NCBI RefSeq assembly: GCF_022524345.1
Contig: NZ_JAKWJU010000002.1
Span: 1,922,001 to 1,986,000 of the forward strand
DNA length: 64,000 nucleotides
Source of the DNA: Streptomyces marispadix
Lineage (GTDB): Bacteria; Actinomycetota; Actinomycetes; Streptomycetales; Streptomycetaceae
Direction of reading: 5' to 3'
Shown piece by piece: positions 42,433 through 53,409 of the stretch (positions within the stretch are counted from its first letter, which is position 1; every line of letters starts with the position of its first letter). Both the position numbers and the translations under genes were made by a program. The notes below the pieces were generated by a model, which saw only the letters and a list, made by a program, of their open reading frames with translations, was not told the origin of the DNA and did no database searches.

Positions 42433-43491
42433 CTAGTTGGCCGCGCGCCCCTCGGCGATCTGCCGCGCCATGACCGTCGTCAGTTCGTACGCCGTGTGCG
42501 AGGCGGCGACCGCGGTGATCTCGGCATGGTCGTAGGCGGGTGCGACCTCGACCAGGTCGGCGGAGACCAGACGGCAGCCGGCGAGACCGCGGATGATCTC
42601 CAGCAGTTCGCGTGAGGTCAGGCCGCCGGCCTCGGGCGTCCCCGTACCAGGGGCGTGCGCCGGATCAAGGACGTCGATGTCCACCGAGACATAGAGGGGC
42701 CGGTCGCCGATGCGCTGCCGCAACTGGTCCGTCACCTCGTCCACTCCGCGCCGCATCACATCGGCCGACGTGACGATCCCGAAGCCCATCCTGGCGTCCT
42801 CGTCCAGGTCCTTGCGGCCGTAGAGCGGGCCGCGGATGCCGACGTGCGAGAGGGCCGAGGTGTCCAGCAGCCCCTCCTCGAAGGCCCTGCGGAACGGGGT
42901 GCCGTGCGTGTACGCGGCCCCGAAGTAGGTGTCCCAGGTGTCGAGATGGGCGTCGAAGTGCAGCAGCGCGACGGGGCCGTGTCTGCGTACGACCGAGCGC
43001 AGCAACGGCAGCGCGATGGTGTGGTCGCCGCCGAGCGTCATCAGCCGGGCACCGCTGTCGAGCAGCCGGTCCGCCGCGTCCTGCACGGTCTCCACGGCCT
43101 CACCGATGTCGAACGGGTTCGCCGCGATGTCGCCCGCGTCGGCGACCTGCGCCAGCGCGAAGGGCGCGGCCTCCTGCGCCGGGTTGTACGGGCGCAGCAG
43201 CCGGGAGGCCTCGCGGATCGCGTTGCCGCCGAACCGCGCGCCCGGACGATAGGAGACCCCCGTGTCGAAGGGGACGCCGACGACGGCGACGTCCGCGGTG
43301 CCGCCCGTCTCGTCCAGGCGGGGCAGCCGCGCGAAGGTGGCGGGCCCGGCATAGCGCGGCACCCGCGAGCTGTCCACGGGGCCCAACGGGCCTGCCGTCG
43401 CGGCGGGTTCGGGCGACGGCGTCCGCGCGGGCTCGGCCGTGGTGTCGGGGGAGCCCGTGCGGGGGTGTCCTTGCGGGTCGGCTGTACTCAT
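42433..43491 (-). CDS. speB: Agmatinase/ureohydrolase family protein
   Basis: A 352-residue binuclear manganese ureohydrolase. All metal-binding motifs are present: [21 protein letters not shown] and [22 protein letters not shown]. The family hydrolyses agmatine, guanidinobutyrate or related guanidino compounds to an amine plus urea; residue patterns alone do not fix which. The first ~45 residues are Pro/Thr/Ala-rich and variable. The ATG at 43491 was chosen because the longer frame lacks family sequence. It is divergent from the phosphatase-family gene. Confidence 0.92.
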   Translation of the reverse strand: MSTADPQGHPRTGSPDTTAEPARTPSPEPAATAGPLGPVDSSRVPRYAGPATFARLPRLDETGGTADVAVVGVPFDTGVSYRPGARFGGNAIREASRLLRPYNPAQEAAPFALAQVADAGDIAANPFDIGEAVETVQDAADRLLDSGARLMTLGGDHTIALPLLRSVVRRHGPVALLHFDAHLDTWDTYFGAAYTHGTPFRRAFEEGLLDTSALSHVGIRGPLYGRKDLDEDARMGFGIVTSADVMRRGVDEVTDQLRQRIGDRPLYVSVDIDVLDPAHAPGTGTPEAGGLTSRELLEIIRGLAGCRLVSADLVEVAPAYDHAEITAVAASHTAYELTTVMARQIAEGRAAN

Positions 43492-43747
43492 GGGCGCGAG
43501 GTTAGACGCCGGGGCACCCGCCTCTCGTTGGACGTAACCGGCAGCGCGCGGCGCCGACTTGTCCGCCGCGTACAGGTGTACGGCTCCAGAGCGTACGCAG
43601 CCAGGGGTACGGACGGGGCTCGGAGACGGGCACGGCCCCGCCACACGGCCGTTGACGGGCGACCCGGCGTGACGGCGCCGCCGTGCGGCGCGCTCCGGAT
43701 ACTGGACGCCCCACCGGGACCACCGCGCCAGGGGTCACAATGTCCGC

Positions 43748-44551
43748 ATGCCCATATTCGCGCCCGCCGCCGCACCGTCCAGATCCGAGCTGATCGAGCA
43801 TCTCGTACGCACCCGTATCGCAGGCGACGTGGCCACGCCCCGCGAGAACAACCTCTCCCACTACCGCAAGCTCGCCAACGGAGACCGCCACTACTGGCTC
43901 GGCCTCGAACTCGGCGAGCGCTGGCAGGACGAACAGGACGTGCTGGCGGTGATGGCCGAACGCTGCGGCGTCGTCGACGACCCCGGCCACCGCAGCGGGC
44001 AGGACACCATCGACCCGGAGATGACCGTCGGCGCGCTGGACCGTGCCGCCGCGGAGCTGCGCAAGGCGGCGGAGGGCCGCAGGCGGGTGCTCTTCGCGAC
44101 GGGGCACCCCGGTGCGCTCCTCGACATGCACGGCGCGCTGGCGCAGTCGCTGCACGAGGCGGGCTGCGAGATCGTCCGCGTACCGCTGGGCACGGTCACG
44201 GACGAGGGCGTGGTGGTGCAGTTCGGCGGCGTGGCGGTGCACGAGCGGGGCGCGTCCCTTTGGCACACCCACTCCCCCGCTCCGATGGCCGCCGTGCTGG
44301 ACCAGTTGCGGCGGAAGGGCGAACTGCCGCCGGATCTGGTCGTCGCCGACCACGGCTGGGCCGGATGCGCGGCCCAACAGGGCATCGACACCGTGGGTTT
44401 CGCGGACTGCAACGACCCCGCGCTCTTCCTCGGCGAGGCCGAGGACACCCTCGCGGTCACGGTCCCGCTCGACGACCACGTCACCGACCCGCGCTTCTAC
44501 GAGCCGCTCACCTCATACCTCCTGGCGGCCACGCAGACGCAGACGGACTGA
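43748..44551 (+). CDS. Phosphatase-annotated conserved Streptomyces protein
   Basis: A 267-residue cytoplasmic protein. I recognise the start (LIEHLVRTRIAGDVATPRENN, LSHYRKLANGDRHYWLGLELG) as a conserved Streptomyces family usually labelled phosphatase. Other conserved stretches are RRVLFATGHPGALLDMHGALA, ASLWHTHSPAPM, LVVADHGWAGCAAQQGIDTVGFADCNDPALF and VPLDDHV. The Asp/His-rich TGHPG, HTHS and DHGWAG segments could bind metal. I know of no tested substrate. It is divergent from agmatinase with a 256-base shared upstream region. Confidence 0.8.
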   Translation: MPIFAPAAAPSRSELIEHLVRTRIAGDVATPRENNLSHYRKLANGDRHYWLGLELGERWQDEQDVLAVMAERCGVVDDPGHRSGQDTIDPEMTVGALDRAAAELRKAAEGRRRVLFATGHPGALLDMHGALAQSLHEAGCEIVRVPLGTVTDEGVVVQFGGVAVHERGASLWHTHSPAPMAAVLDQLRRKGELPPDLVVADHGWAGCAAQQGIDTVGFADCNDPALFLGEAEDTLAVTVPLDDHVTDPRFYEPLTSYLLAATQTQTD

Positions 44552-44637
44552 CCACGTCCGGGCCGCGACCCGCGTCCGGAGCCCGGCTGCCCCGCACCTC
44601 GCGCACCGCGCCCAGCGCCCAGCGCCGTGAAAACCGA

Positions 44638-44667
44638 TTGCCCCCGCTCCTCGCCTCCGCCTAGCGT
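44638..44667 (+). promoter_or_regulatory. Promoter of the 43-residue small gene
   Basis: TTGCCC (44638-44643) and TAGCGT (44662-44667) are separated by 18 bases. The ATG at 44675 follows 7 bases after the -10, and no ribosome-binding site lies between, so the transcript would be leaderless. Confidence 0.55.
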
Positions 44668-44674
44668 CGTGACC

Positions 44675-44806
44675 ATGTCCGCAGCCTTCCAGGCGATCAT
44701 CGACGGTGCGCGCGCCGACGCGTGGAGCACCGGCTGGGCCTGGTCCCAGCTCGTCGTCCGCCCACGCGCCCGGCGCCAGGCCCTGGTCCTCCGCCAGTAC
44801 GCCTGA
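44675..44806 (+). CDS. Small 43-residue basic protein, leaderless
   Basis: The reading frame MSAAFQAIIDGARADAWSTG continues WAWSQLVVRPRARRQALVLRQYA. It has an amphipathic N-terminal half and a basic C-terminal half. I do not recognise a family. Support comes from the well-placed promoter and leaderless start, which is common for Streptomyces. It precedes the Erm methyltransferase gene by 424 bases on the same strand. It could be an independent small protein or a regulatory leader for the resistance gene. Confidence 0.45.
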   Translation: MSAAFQAIIDGARADAWSTGWAWSQLVVRPRARRQALVLRQYA

Positions 44807-45230
44807 GGCGCACCCGCACCGGCTTCCACCGACGGACCCCGGTCCGGCGGTTCGGGGTTCCGCGTTTCGGTGGGTCCCGCGGCTTCGCTTCCTCGGTCCC
44901 GCCTACGCGGTCTCGCTTACGCGGTCTCGCCTGTGCGGACTCCGTTCCGCCGTAAGGCTCCGTCCGCCTGCCGCCGCACCCGGTGACTCCCGCCTCCTGA
45001 CTCGCGTTCCGGCGTGTGCCCAGGGCCTCCGGTCTCCCCATCGACCGGACAGGCCCGGCGAAGTCGTGCCCTTGCGCGCTGTCCTGCGCGCCGTCCCGCG
45101 CACTGCCCCGCGCACTGCCCCGCGCGCCGCGTAGCACGCACGCTTCAGTACGCATCCGTACGCGCCCGTACGCATCCGTCGCCAAGCCGCGCTTCCGCCG
45201 CGCCTGTCCTCACCACCAGAGGACTTCGCC
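44807..45230. other. Repeat-rich leader of the Erm gene
   Basis: This 424-base stretch has no supported gene. It is full of short degenerate direct repeats: ACGCGGTCTCGC copies near 44900-44935, GCGCACTGCCCC copies near 45100-45125, and GTACGC(A/G)(T/C)CCGT copies near 45150-45180. Such leaders can form alternative RNA structures, as in regulated erm genes, but I could not establish a specific attenuator. Confidence 0.5.
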
Positions 45231-45998
45231 GTGGCGCACCGCCGTAAGACTCTCTCTCAGAACTTCCTCCACGACCCCGCGGCCGTACGGCGCATCCTGC
45301 GCGCCGCAGCGCTGCCGCCCGACGCCCTCGTCGTCGAACCCGGCGCCGGGCAGGGGGCGTTGACGCGCCATCTCGCCACCGCGGACCGCCGCGTCATCGC
45401 CTACGAGATCGACCCCCGGCTCGTCGCACAGCTCTCCCGGCGCCTCGGCGACCGTCCCGGACTACGCCTGGTACGGGGCGACTTCCTGAACGCACGAGAG
45501 CCGGGCGAGCCGTTCGCCGTCGTCGGCAACATCCCCTACTCCCGTACGACGGACATCGTCCGCTGGTGCCTGGGCGCACCCCGGCTGACGTCGGCGACCC
45601 TGCTCACGCAGTTCGAGTACGCCGTCAAGTCAAGCGGGGGCTGGGGGCGTTGGCCGCTGCTGACCGTGCGCACGTGGCCGGAGCACGAGTGGCGGCGGCT
45701 GTGCCGTGTCGGACGCCGGTCGTTCACGCCAGTGCCGCGCACGGACTCGGCGGTGCTGCGCATCGACCGGCGCGAACGGCCGCTGCTGCCCGCTCGACTG
45801 CTGCCCGCCTACCGGGACTTCGTGGCCCACGGCTTCACCGGCGTCGGCGGCTCGCTCGCGGCGACGCTCTCACGGCGGCACCGCAGGGCACGTGTGCACG
45901 CGGCCTTCACACGCGCGGGCGCCGACGCCTCCGCACCCGTAGGGCTGATCACGCCGCAGCAGTGGCTGACGCTCTTCACGGAGCTGGCCGCGTACTGA
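45231..45998 (+). CDS. Erm-type 23S rRNA (adenine-N6)-methyltransferase
   Basis: A 255-residue SAM-dependent rRNA methyltransferase. The start RRKTLSQNFLHDPAAVRRIL, the SAM motif VVEPGAGQGALTRHL (about 34-48) and the catalytic NIPYSRTTDIVRWCL (about 100) identify the Erm family, not the housekeeping KsgA. Erm enzymes methylate A2058 and give macrolide-lincosamide-streptogramin B resistance; some Streptomyces members mono-methylate. GAGGA precedes the GTG at 8 bases. Neighbours are housekeeping genes and no antibiotic cluster is in view, so this looks like an intrinsic chromosomal resistance gene. Confidence 0.9.
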   Translation: MAHRRKTLSQNFLHDPAAVRRILRAAALPPDALVVEPGAGQGALTRHLATADRRVIAYEIDPRLVAQLSRRLGDRPGLRLVRGDFLNAREPGEPFAVVGNIPYSRTTDIVRWCLGAPRLTSATLLTQFEYAVKSSGGWGRWPLLTVRTWPEHEWRRLCRVGRRSFTPVPRTDSAVLRIDRRERPLLPARLLPAYRDFVAHGFTGVGGSLAATLSRRHRRARVHAAFTRAGADASAPVGLITPQQWLTLFTELAAY

Positions 45999-46006
45999 GA
46001 CCGCTC

Positions 46007-46044
46007 CGGGGGAGTCCGGGTCCGCACGTGGCCCGACTCCCCCG
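46007..46044. terminator. Terminator between the erm and tesB genes
   Basis: CGGGGGAGTC (46007-46016) and GACTCCCCCG (46035-46044) are perfect 10-bp arms with an 18-base loop, starting 9 bases after the erm stop codon. The genes are convergent. Confidence 0.7.
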
Positions 46045-46138
46045 CGCCGCACGGCAGTCACGGACGATGCGCACGCGCACCGCCGGAGCTGGGGGCTGGG
46101 GGCTCAGGTGCCGCGCCCGCGCCGAACGGCCCCCGGTC

Positions 46139-47029
46139 TCACTTCTCGTCGCGCGGCACCCGTACGACGCCCTCCTGGATCACGGAGACCGCGAGCCGCC
46201 CGTCACGGGTGAAGATCCGGCCGTTGGCGAGGCCGCGCCCTCCCTGCGACGTGGGGCTGACCTGGTCGTACAGCAGCCACTCGTCGGCACGGAACGGCCG
46301 GTGGAACCACATCGCGTGGTCCAGGCTCGCCCCTACCACGTCGCCGACGGCCCAGCCGCCTCGGCCGTGCGCCAGCAGCACCGAGTCCAGCAGCGTCATG
46401 TCGGACACGTAGGTGGCGAGGCAGATGTGCATCATCGGGTCGTCGATCTCGCCGTCCAGCTTGCCGTTCGTACGGAACCACACCTGCGAGCGCGGCTCAC
46501 GCGGCTGCCCCGCGCTGGCGAAGGGAGGCTCGCGCACGTACCGCAGATCCACGGCGGCCCGCGCCTTCATCAGCCGCTGCGGCACGTCCGATCCGCGGAA
46601 CAGGTCCGCGTACCGGGGCATCATGTCCTCGGCCGTCGGCAGCGTCTCGGGGTCGGGCGCCTCCGGCATCGGCACCTGGTGCTCCAGCCCGGTCTCGAAC
46701 ACCTGGAAGGAGCCGGAGAGATGGAAGACGGGCTGTCCGTGCTGCACGGCCACGACCCGGCGAGTGGTGAAGGAGCGCCCGTCCCGGATGCGGTCGACGG
46801 TGTAGACGATCGGCGCCCCGGGGTCGCCGGGCCGCAGGAAGTAGGCGTGCAGGGAGTGCGGCAGACGCCCCTCGGGGACCGTACGGCACGCGGCGACGAG
46901 CGCCTGCGCCGCGACCTGGCCTCCGAACACCCTCGGTACGACGGCCTCCCGGCTCTGGCCCCGGTAGATGTCCTGCTCGACCCGCTCCAGATCGAGCAGG
47001 TCGATCAGAGACGTCAGTGCGTGGCTCAT
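46139..47029 (-). CDS. tesB: Acyl-CoA thioesterase II (TesB)
   Basis: A 296-residue double-hotdog thioesterase that hydrolyses acyl-CoA to free acid and CoA. Characteristic stretches are LLDLERVEQDIYRG, RVFGGQVAAQALVAACRTV, LHAYFLRPGDP, SFTTRRVVAVQHGQPVFHL and the C-terminal ASLDHAMWFHRPFRADEWLLYD and RGLANGRIFTRDGRLAVSVIQEG. Length is normal. It sits between the resistance gene and an acyl-CoA dehydrogenase in the same orientation, fitting the surrounding acyl-CoA metabolism genes. Confidence 0.93.
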   Translation of the reverse strand: MSHALTSLIDLLDLERVEQDIYRGQSREAVVPRVFGGQVAAQALVAACRTVPEGRLPHSLHAYFLRPGDPGAPIVYTVDRIRDGRSFTTRRVVAVQHGQPVFHLSGSFQVFETGLEHQVPMPEAPDPETLPTAEDMMPRYADLFRGSDVPQRLMKARAAVDLRYVREPPFASAGQPREPRSQVWFRTNGKLDGEIDDPMMHICLATYVSDMTLLDSVLLAHGRGGWAVGDVVGASLDHAMWFHRPFRADEWLLYDQVSPTSQGGRGLANGRIFTRDGRLAVSVIQEGVVRVPRDEK

Positions 47030-47177
47030 GGCCGCGATTGTGCCCGTCGGGGGCGGTGGGCGGTTACGGCACAGATCACAATCCGGAGCGAAGCGTTCCG
47101 GATCACATCCGTCCCGTCGCCGGACCCGGCATCGGTCCGGGTCCCGGCCGTCCCGCCCCGACTCCGGCTCACGGCCG

Positions 47178-48335
47178 TCACAGGCCCATCGACTTGGCCA
47201 CGATCGAGCGCATGACCTCGCTCGTGCCGCCGTAGATCCGCGAGACCCGGGTGTCCGCGTACAGGCTCGCGATCGGGTACTCCAGCATGTATCCGTAACC
47301 GCCGTGCAACTGGAGGCACTTGTCGATGACGCGGGCCGCCAGCTCGGTGGTGAACAGCTTCGCCGAGGCGGCGTCGGCCGCCGTCAGCTCGTCCGCGTCC
47401 AGCGCCTCCAGCGCGCGGTCGCAGACGGCCTGCATCGCGTCGACGTCCGCCTTGCAGTCGGCCAGTACGAACTTGGTGTTCTGGAACGAGGACACCTCGC
47501 GCCCGAAGACCGTGCGCTCCTGCACGTACTCCTGCGCGAACCGCACCGCCGCGGCCGACATGGCGTACGCGCCGATGGCGATGCCCAGACGCTCCTGCGG
47601 CAGATTGTGCGTGAGGTAGGTGAACGCCTTGCCCGGCTCGCCGAGCATGTCCTCGACCGGCACCTTGACGTCGGTGAAGGACAGTTCGGCCGTGTCGGAG
47701 GCACGCAGGCCCAGCTTGTCGAGCTTCCTGCCGACCGCGTAGCCCTCGCTCTCGGCGTCCACGACGAGTATGGATATCCCGCTGCGGCGGTCCTCCGGGT
47801 CGGGCGGCGACGTACGGCAGCACACCAGCACGCGGTCGGCCTGCACGCCGCCGGTGATGAAGGTCTTGGCGCCGTTGAGCACATAGTGCTTGCCGTCCTC
47901 CGACAGCCGGGCCGTGGTCTTCATGCCCGCGAGGTCGGAGCCGGTGCCGGGCTCGGTCATGGCGATGGCGGTCATCATGTCGCCGGAGACGAAGGAGGGC
48001 AGCCAGCGCCGCTTCTGCTCCTCGTTCCCGTACTTGAGGATGTACGGGAGGCACAGCGCCGTGTGCACGCTGGAGCCGCCGAAGCTGACGCCGGCACGCG
48101 CGCACTCCTCGGTGATCACCGCGTTGAACTTGAAGCTGTTCTCCCCCGCGCCGCCGTACTCCTCCGGCACCTCGATGCCGAAGACGCCCAGTTCGCCGAG
48201 TTTCTTGTAGAAGTCCCTCGGGACATAGCCCTGTTCGGCCCACTCCGGGTAGTGGGGCACGACCTCTGCCTGGATGAAGTCCCGGATGGTCTGACGGAAC
48301 GCCTCGTGATCCTCGCCGAACACCGTGCGTCGCAC
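47178..48335 (-). CDS. Acyl-CoA dehydrogenase
   Basis: A 385-residue FAD enzyme that introduces an alpha-beta double bond into acyl-CoA. Motifs include MTAIAMTEPGTGSDLAGM for FAD and substrate binding, LNGAKTFITGGVQAD, the C-terminal HGGYGYMLEYPIASLYADTR and IYGGTSEVMRSIVAKSM. The usual family IYEGT motif reads IYGGT here, so the catalytic Glu may lie elsewhere, as in long-chain or branched-chain subgroups. I chose the GTG at 48335 because GAGGAGG precedes it by 8 bases. A palindromic operator is at 48452-48467. Confidence 0.92.
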   Translation of the reverse strand: MRRTVFGEDHEAFRQTIRDFIQAEVVPHYPEWAEQGYVPRDFYKKLGELGVFGIEVPEEYGGAGENSFKFNAVITEECARAGVSFGGSSVHTALCLPYILKYGNEEQKRRWLPSFVSGDMMTAIAMTEPGTGSDLAGMKTTARLSEDGKHYVLNGAKTFITGGVQADRVLVCCRTSPPDPEDRRSGISILVVDAESEGYAVGRKLDKLGLRASDTAELSFTDVKVPVEDMLGEPGKAFTYLTHNLPQERLGIAIGAYAMSAAAVRFAQEYVQERTVFGREVSSFQNTKFVLADCKADVDAMQAVCDRALEALDADELTAADAASAKLFTTELAARVIDKCLQLHGGYGYMLEYPIASLYADTRVSRIYGGTSEVMRSIVAKSMGL

Positions 48336-48451
48336 CGGCACGCCCTCCTCATCTCCCGCTCGAGTCCCGCTCTCTCGCCCGCGCCGGGCCGGAACCGAGC
48401 CCGTACGGACACCGGCAGTGCCGGACGCGTACGGACGGCGACCCGGCATGG

Positions 48452-48467
48452 CTAAGCGCTTGCTCAG
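48452..48467 (-). promoter_or_regulatory. Candidate TetR-type operator before the acyl-CoA dehydrogenase
   Basis: CTAAGCGCTTGCTCAG is an inverted repeat (CTAAGC/GCTCAG, one mismatch) about 115 bases before the dehydrogenase start. It lies between that gene and the end of the TetR gene. The pattern resembles operators of TetR regulators of fatty-acid or acyl-CoA genes. It differs from the two sites at 49233-49279. Confidence 0.5.
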
Positions 48468-48486
48468 TCAACAAGCTACCCAGGAG

Positions 48487-49212
48487 TCAGCTTCGCTGTC
48501 CAGAGTTGGTACCTGCGGTATTTCCGGTTCCGCTTCCATCGATACGTCCTCGGGTGTCTCCATCGGAACGGGCCGCGTCCGAGGGAGGCGCGGAGCCGGG
48601 CGGAGCGGAGCCCGCGGGCGCCGCGGCGAGGGCGCCACGCGCCAGCCGGTGCAGCAGCGCGGCAGTCGTCTCGCGGTCGGGCAGGGCCGACGAACCGCTC
48701 AGATGGGGCGTGGAGTTGAGCAGCCCGAAGACCGTGTGCACGGCGACGCGGGCCTCCAGCGAGGTCAGCTCCGGATAGAGGGCGCGCACGGCGTCGACCC
48801 ACAGCTCCACGTACTGCCGCTGGAGCTTGCGCACCTGCTTGCGGTCGCTCTCGCGCAGCCTGTCCAGCTCGCGGTCGTGGAGCGTGATCAACGGGCGGTC
48901 GTCGAGGGCGAAGTCGATGTGCCCGGCGATCAGCGCGTCGAGTGCGGCCTCCGGGGCGAGCCCGGCGGCGGCCGACTCCTCGACCCGCATGCGGCCGCCT
49001 TCGTGCAGCCGCTCGCTGATGCCGACGAGAAGCTCGGCGAGCATGGCGTCCTTGCCGGCGAAGTGGCGGTAGAGACCGGGGCCGCTGATGCCCACCGCGG
49101 CCCCTATCTCGTCGACGCCGACGCCGTGGAAGCCGCGCTCGGCGAAGAGACGGGCAGCCTCCCGCAGGATCTGCTCGCGGCGGGTGGGGGCGGGCCCCGT
49201 CTGCGTGCTCAT
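48487..49212 (-). CDS. TetR-family regulator, probable repressor of the acyl-CoA carboxylase operon
   Basis: A 241-residue TetR protein. The HTH is TRREQILREAARLFAERGFH followed by GVGVDEIGAAVGISGPGLYRHFAGKDAML. The helical effector domain ends near residue 200 and is followed by a Gly/Ser/Pro-rich tail unlike the core. It is divergent from accD1 across 364 bases that hold two related palindromes, making it the likely regulator of that operon and of itself. An acyl-CoA ligand from leucine breakdown would be the expected signal. Confidence 0.88.
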   Translation of the reverse strand: MSTQTGPAPTRREQILREAARLFAERGFHGVGVDEIGAAVGISGPGLYRHFAGKDAMLAELLVGISERLHEGGRMRVEESAAAGLAPEAALDALIAGHIDFALDDRPLITLHDRELDRLRESDRKQVRKLQRQYVELWVDAVRALYPELTSLEARVAVHTVFGLLNSTPHLSGSSALPDRETTAALLHRLARGALAAAPAGSAPPGSAPPSDAARSDGDTRGRIDGSGTGNTAGTNSGQRS

Positions 49213-49232
49213 GGATTCATTCTAGACAGGAG

Positions 49233-49250
49233 GGTTAGCGAGCGTTAACC
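49233..49250. promoter_or_regulatory. TetR operator 1
   Basis: GGTTAGCGAGCGTTAACC is an imperfect palindrome 21 bases from the TetR start codon. It shares the GGTTA...CGTTAACC frame with the neighbouring site. Confidence 0.7.
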
Positions 49251-49261
49251 TTGAGGACGGT

Positions 49262-49279
49262 GGTTAATGGCCGTTAACC
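49262..49279. promoter_or_regulatory. TetR operator 2
   Basis: GGTTAATGGCCGTTAACC is a nearly perfect palindrome whose centre lies 29 bases (nearly three helical turns) from that of operator 1. Paired sites of this kind usually bind two TetR dimers. Confidence 0.7.
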
Positions 49280-49576
49280 GGCTGGCCGGTCCGCAGCCCT
49301 CGGGCACACCCGGCGGGGCGCACGTTGCCGACTCGCTCAAGGCGGGTGCGCCCGGCGGGCCGCCTTGGCCGCGTCGGCCGTGCGGCGTCCGTGGACGAGT
49401 CCGAAATGAGTCCATGTCCGTTGTGCGGTACGGGAGTTCACGGCCGTCGACGACCGGTGTTCATGACTTGTGCGAGTCGGAGACGACGCAGACGAGGGGG
49501 CGCGAGGTGAGGCAGGAGCAGCCGCAGGCGGCACCGGGAGGGGGAGGCCGCCCCGGAGGCCGGGGGCACGGCGCCC

Positions 49577-51193
49577 GTGCTGGTGAGCACCGTCGACCCC
49601 ATGTCGGAGCACTGCCGGGCGAACGAGGCGGCGCACCGCGAGCTGGCCGCCGAGCTTCGGGAGAAGCTGGCAGCGGCCCGGCTCGGCGGCGGAGAGCGCG
49701 CCCGCGCACGGCACACGGCGCGCGGCAAGCTCCTGCCGCGCGACCGCGTCGACACCCTGCTCGACCCGGGGTCGCCCTTCCTTGAGATCGCGCCGCTCGC
49801 GGCGGAGGGGATGTACGACGGTGCGGCGCCCGCGGCAGGTGTGATCGCCGGGATCGGGAGGGTCTCGGGACGCGAGGTCGTCGTCGTGGCGAACGACGCC
49901 ACCGTCAAGGGCGGCACGTACTACCCGATGACGGTGAAGAAGCATCTCCGCGCTCAGGAGATCGCCCTGGAGAACGGGCTGCCGTGCGTCTATCTCGTCG
50001 ACTCGGGCGGCGCGTTCCTGCCGATGCAGGACGACGTCTTCCCCGACCGTGAGCACTTCGGCCGGATCTTCTACAACCAGGCGCGCATGTCGGGCGCGGG
50101 CATCCCGCAGATCGCGGCGGTGCTGGGCTCGTGCACGGCGGGCGGCGCGTATGTGCCCGCGATGAGCGACGAAGCGGTGATCGTGCGCGATCAGGGCACG
50201 ATCTTCCTCGGCGGCCCGCCGCTGGTGAAGGCGGCCACGGGAGAGGTCGTCACCGCCGAGGAGCTGGGCGGCGGCGAGGTCCACAGCAAGGTCTCCGGTG
50301 TGACGGACCATCTCGCCGAGGACGACGCCCATGCGCTGCGCATCGTCCGGCACATCGCCTCCACACTCCCCGAGCGGGGACCGCTGCCCTGGTCCGTGAG
50401 GGCCCCGGAGCCGCCGGCGGTCGACCCGGCGGGGCTCTACGGCGCGGTGCCGGTCGATTCGCGCACTCCGTACGACGTGCGTGAGGTGATCGCCCGCGTG
50501 GTGGACGGCTCCCGTTTCCAGGAGTTCAAGGCCGAGTTCGGGACGACGCTGGTCACCGGGTTCGCCCGGATCCACGGCCATCCCGTCGGCGTCGTCGCCA
50601 ACAACGGCATCCTCTTCTCCGAATCCGCCCAGAAGGGCGCCCACTTCATCGAGCTGTGCGACCAGCGCGGCATCCCGCTGCTGTTCCTCCAGAACATCTC
50701 CGGCTTCATGGTCGGGCGTGACTACGAGGCGGGCGGCATCGCCAAGCACGGCGCCAAGATGGTGACGGCCGTGGCGTGTACGAGGGTGCCGAAGCTGACG
50801 GTCGTCATAGGCGGTTCGTACGGCGCGGGCAACTACTCGATGTGCGGCCGGGCGTACAGTCCCCGCTTCCTGTGGATGTGGCCCAACGCCAAGATCTCGG
50901 TGATGGGCGGCGAGCAGGCCGCGGCGGTGCTGGCGACCGTCAAGCGCGACCAGTTGGAGGCGCGCGGCGAGGAGTGGAGCGCCGAAGAGGAAGCGGAGTT
51001 CCGCGCCCCGGTGCGCGCGCAGTACGAGGCTCAGGGCAATGCCTACTACGCGACGGCCAGACTCTGGGACGACGGGGTGATCGACCCGCTGGAGACGCGG
51101 ACGGTGCTGGGCCTCGCGCTCACCGCGTGCGCCAACGCTCCGCTGCCTGCGAAGGATTCGGCAGGCCCCGCCTTCGGCGTCTTCCGGATGTGA
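49577..51193 (+). CDS. accD1: Acyl-CoA carboxylase carboxyltransferase (beta) subunit
   Basis: A 538-residue carboxyltransferase of the methylcrotonyl-CoA/geranyl-CoA carboxylase type. It moves CO2 from carboxybiotin to acyl-CoA. Characteristic stretches are [106 protein letters not shown] and [21 protein letters not shown]. With the biotin subunit, HMG-CoA lyase and acyl-CoA dehydrogenase downstream it fits 3-methylcrotonyl-CoA carboxylase of leucine degradation. The GTG at 49577 is used; the first residues are poorly constrained. Confidence 0.93.
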   Translation: MLVSTVDPMSEHCRANEAAHRELAAELREKLAAARLGGGERARARHTARGKLLPRDRVDTLLDPGSPFLEIAPLAAEGMYDGAAPAAGVIAGIGRVSGREVVVVANDATVKGGTYYPMTVKKHLRAQEIALENGLPCVYLVDSGGAFLPMQDDVFPDREHFGRIFYNQARMSGAGIPQIAAVLGSCTAGGAYVPAMSDEAVIVRDQGTIFLGGPPLVKAATGEVVTAEELGGGEVHSKVSGVTDHLAEDDAHALRIVRHIASTLPERGPLPWSVRAPEPPAVDPAGLYGAVPVDSRTPYDVREVIARVVDGSRFQEFKAEFGTTLVTGFARIHGHPVGVVANNGILFSESAQKGAHFIELCDQRGIPLLFLQNISGFMVGRDYEAGGIAKHGAKMVTAVACTRVPKLTVVIGGSYGAGNYSMCGRAYSPRFLWMWPNAKISVMGGEQAAAVLATVKRDQLEARGEEWSAEEEAEFRAPVRAQYEAQGNAYYATARLWDDGVIDPLETRTVLGLALTACANAPLPAKDSAGPAFGVFRM

Positions 51194-51228
51194 CCGGTTG
51201 TGAGGGGCTGCATCGTGAAGGATGTGAC

Positions 51229-53405
<2,177 letters not shown>

Positions 53406-53409
<4 letters not shown>

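Larger units (their letters stand above)
49213..49576. other. Divergent control region between TetR and accD1
   Basis: Two palindromes near the TetR start (49233-49250, 49262-49279) dominate. The remaining ~300 bases before accD1 contain only short overlapping frames that I do not support as genes; they form a long leader for accD1. Confidence 0.5.
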
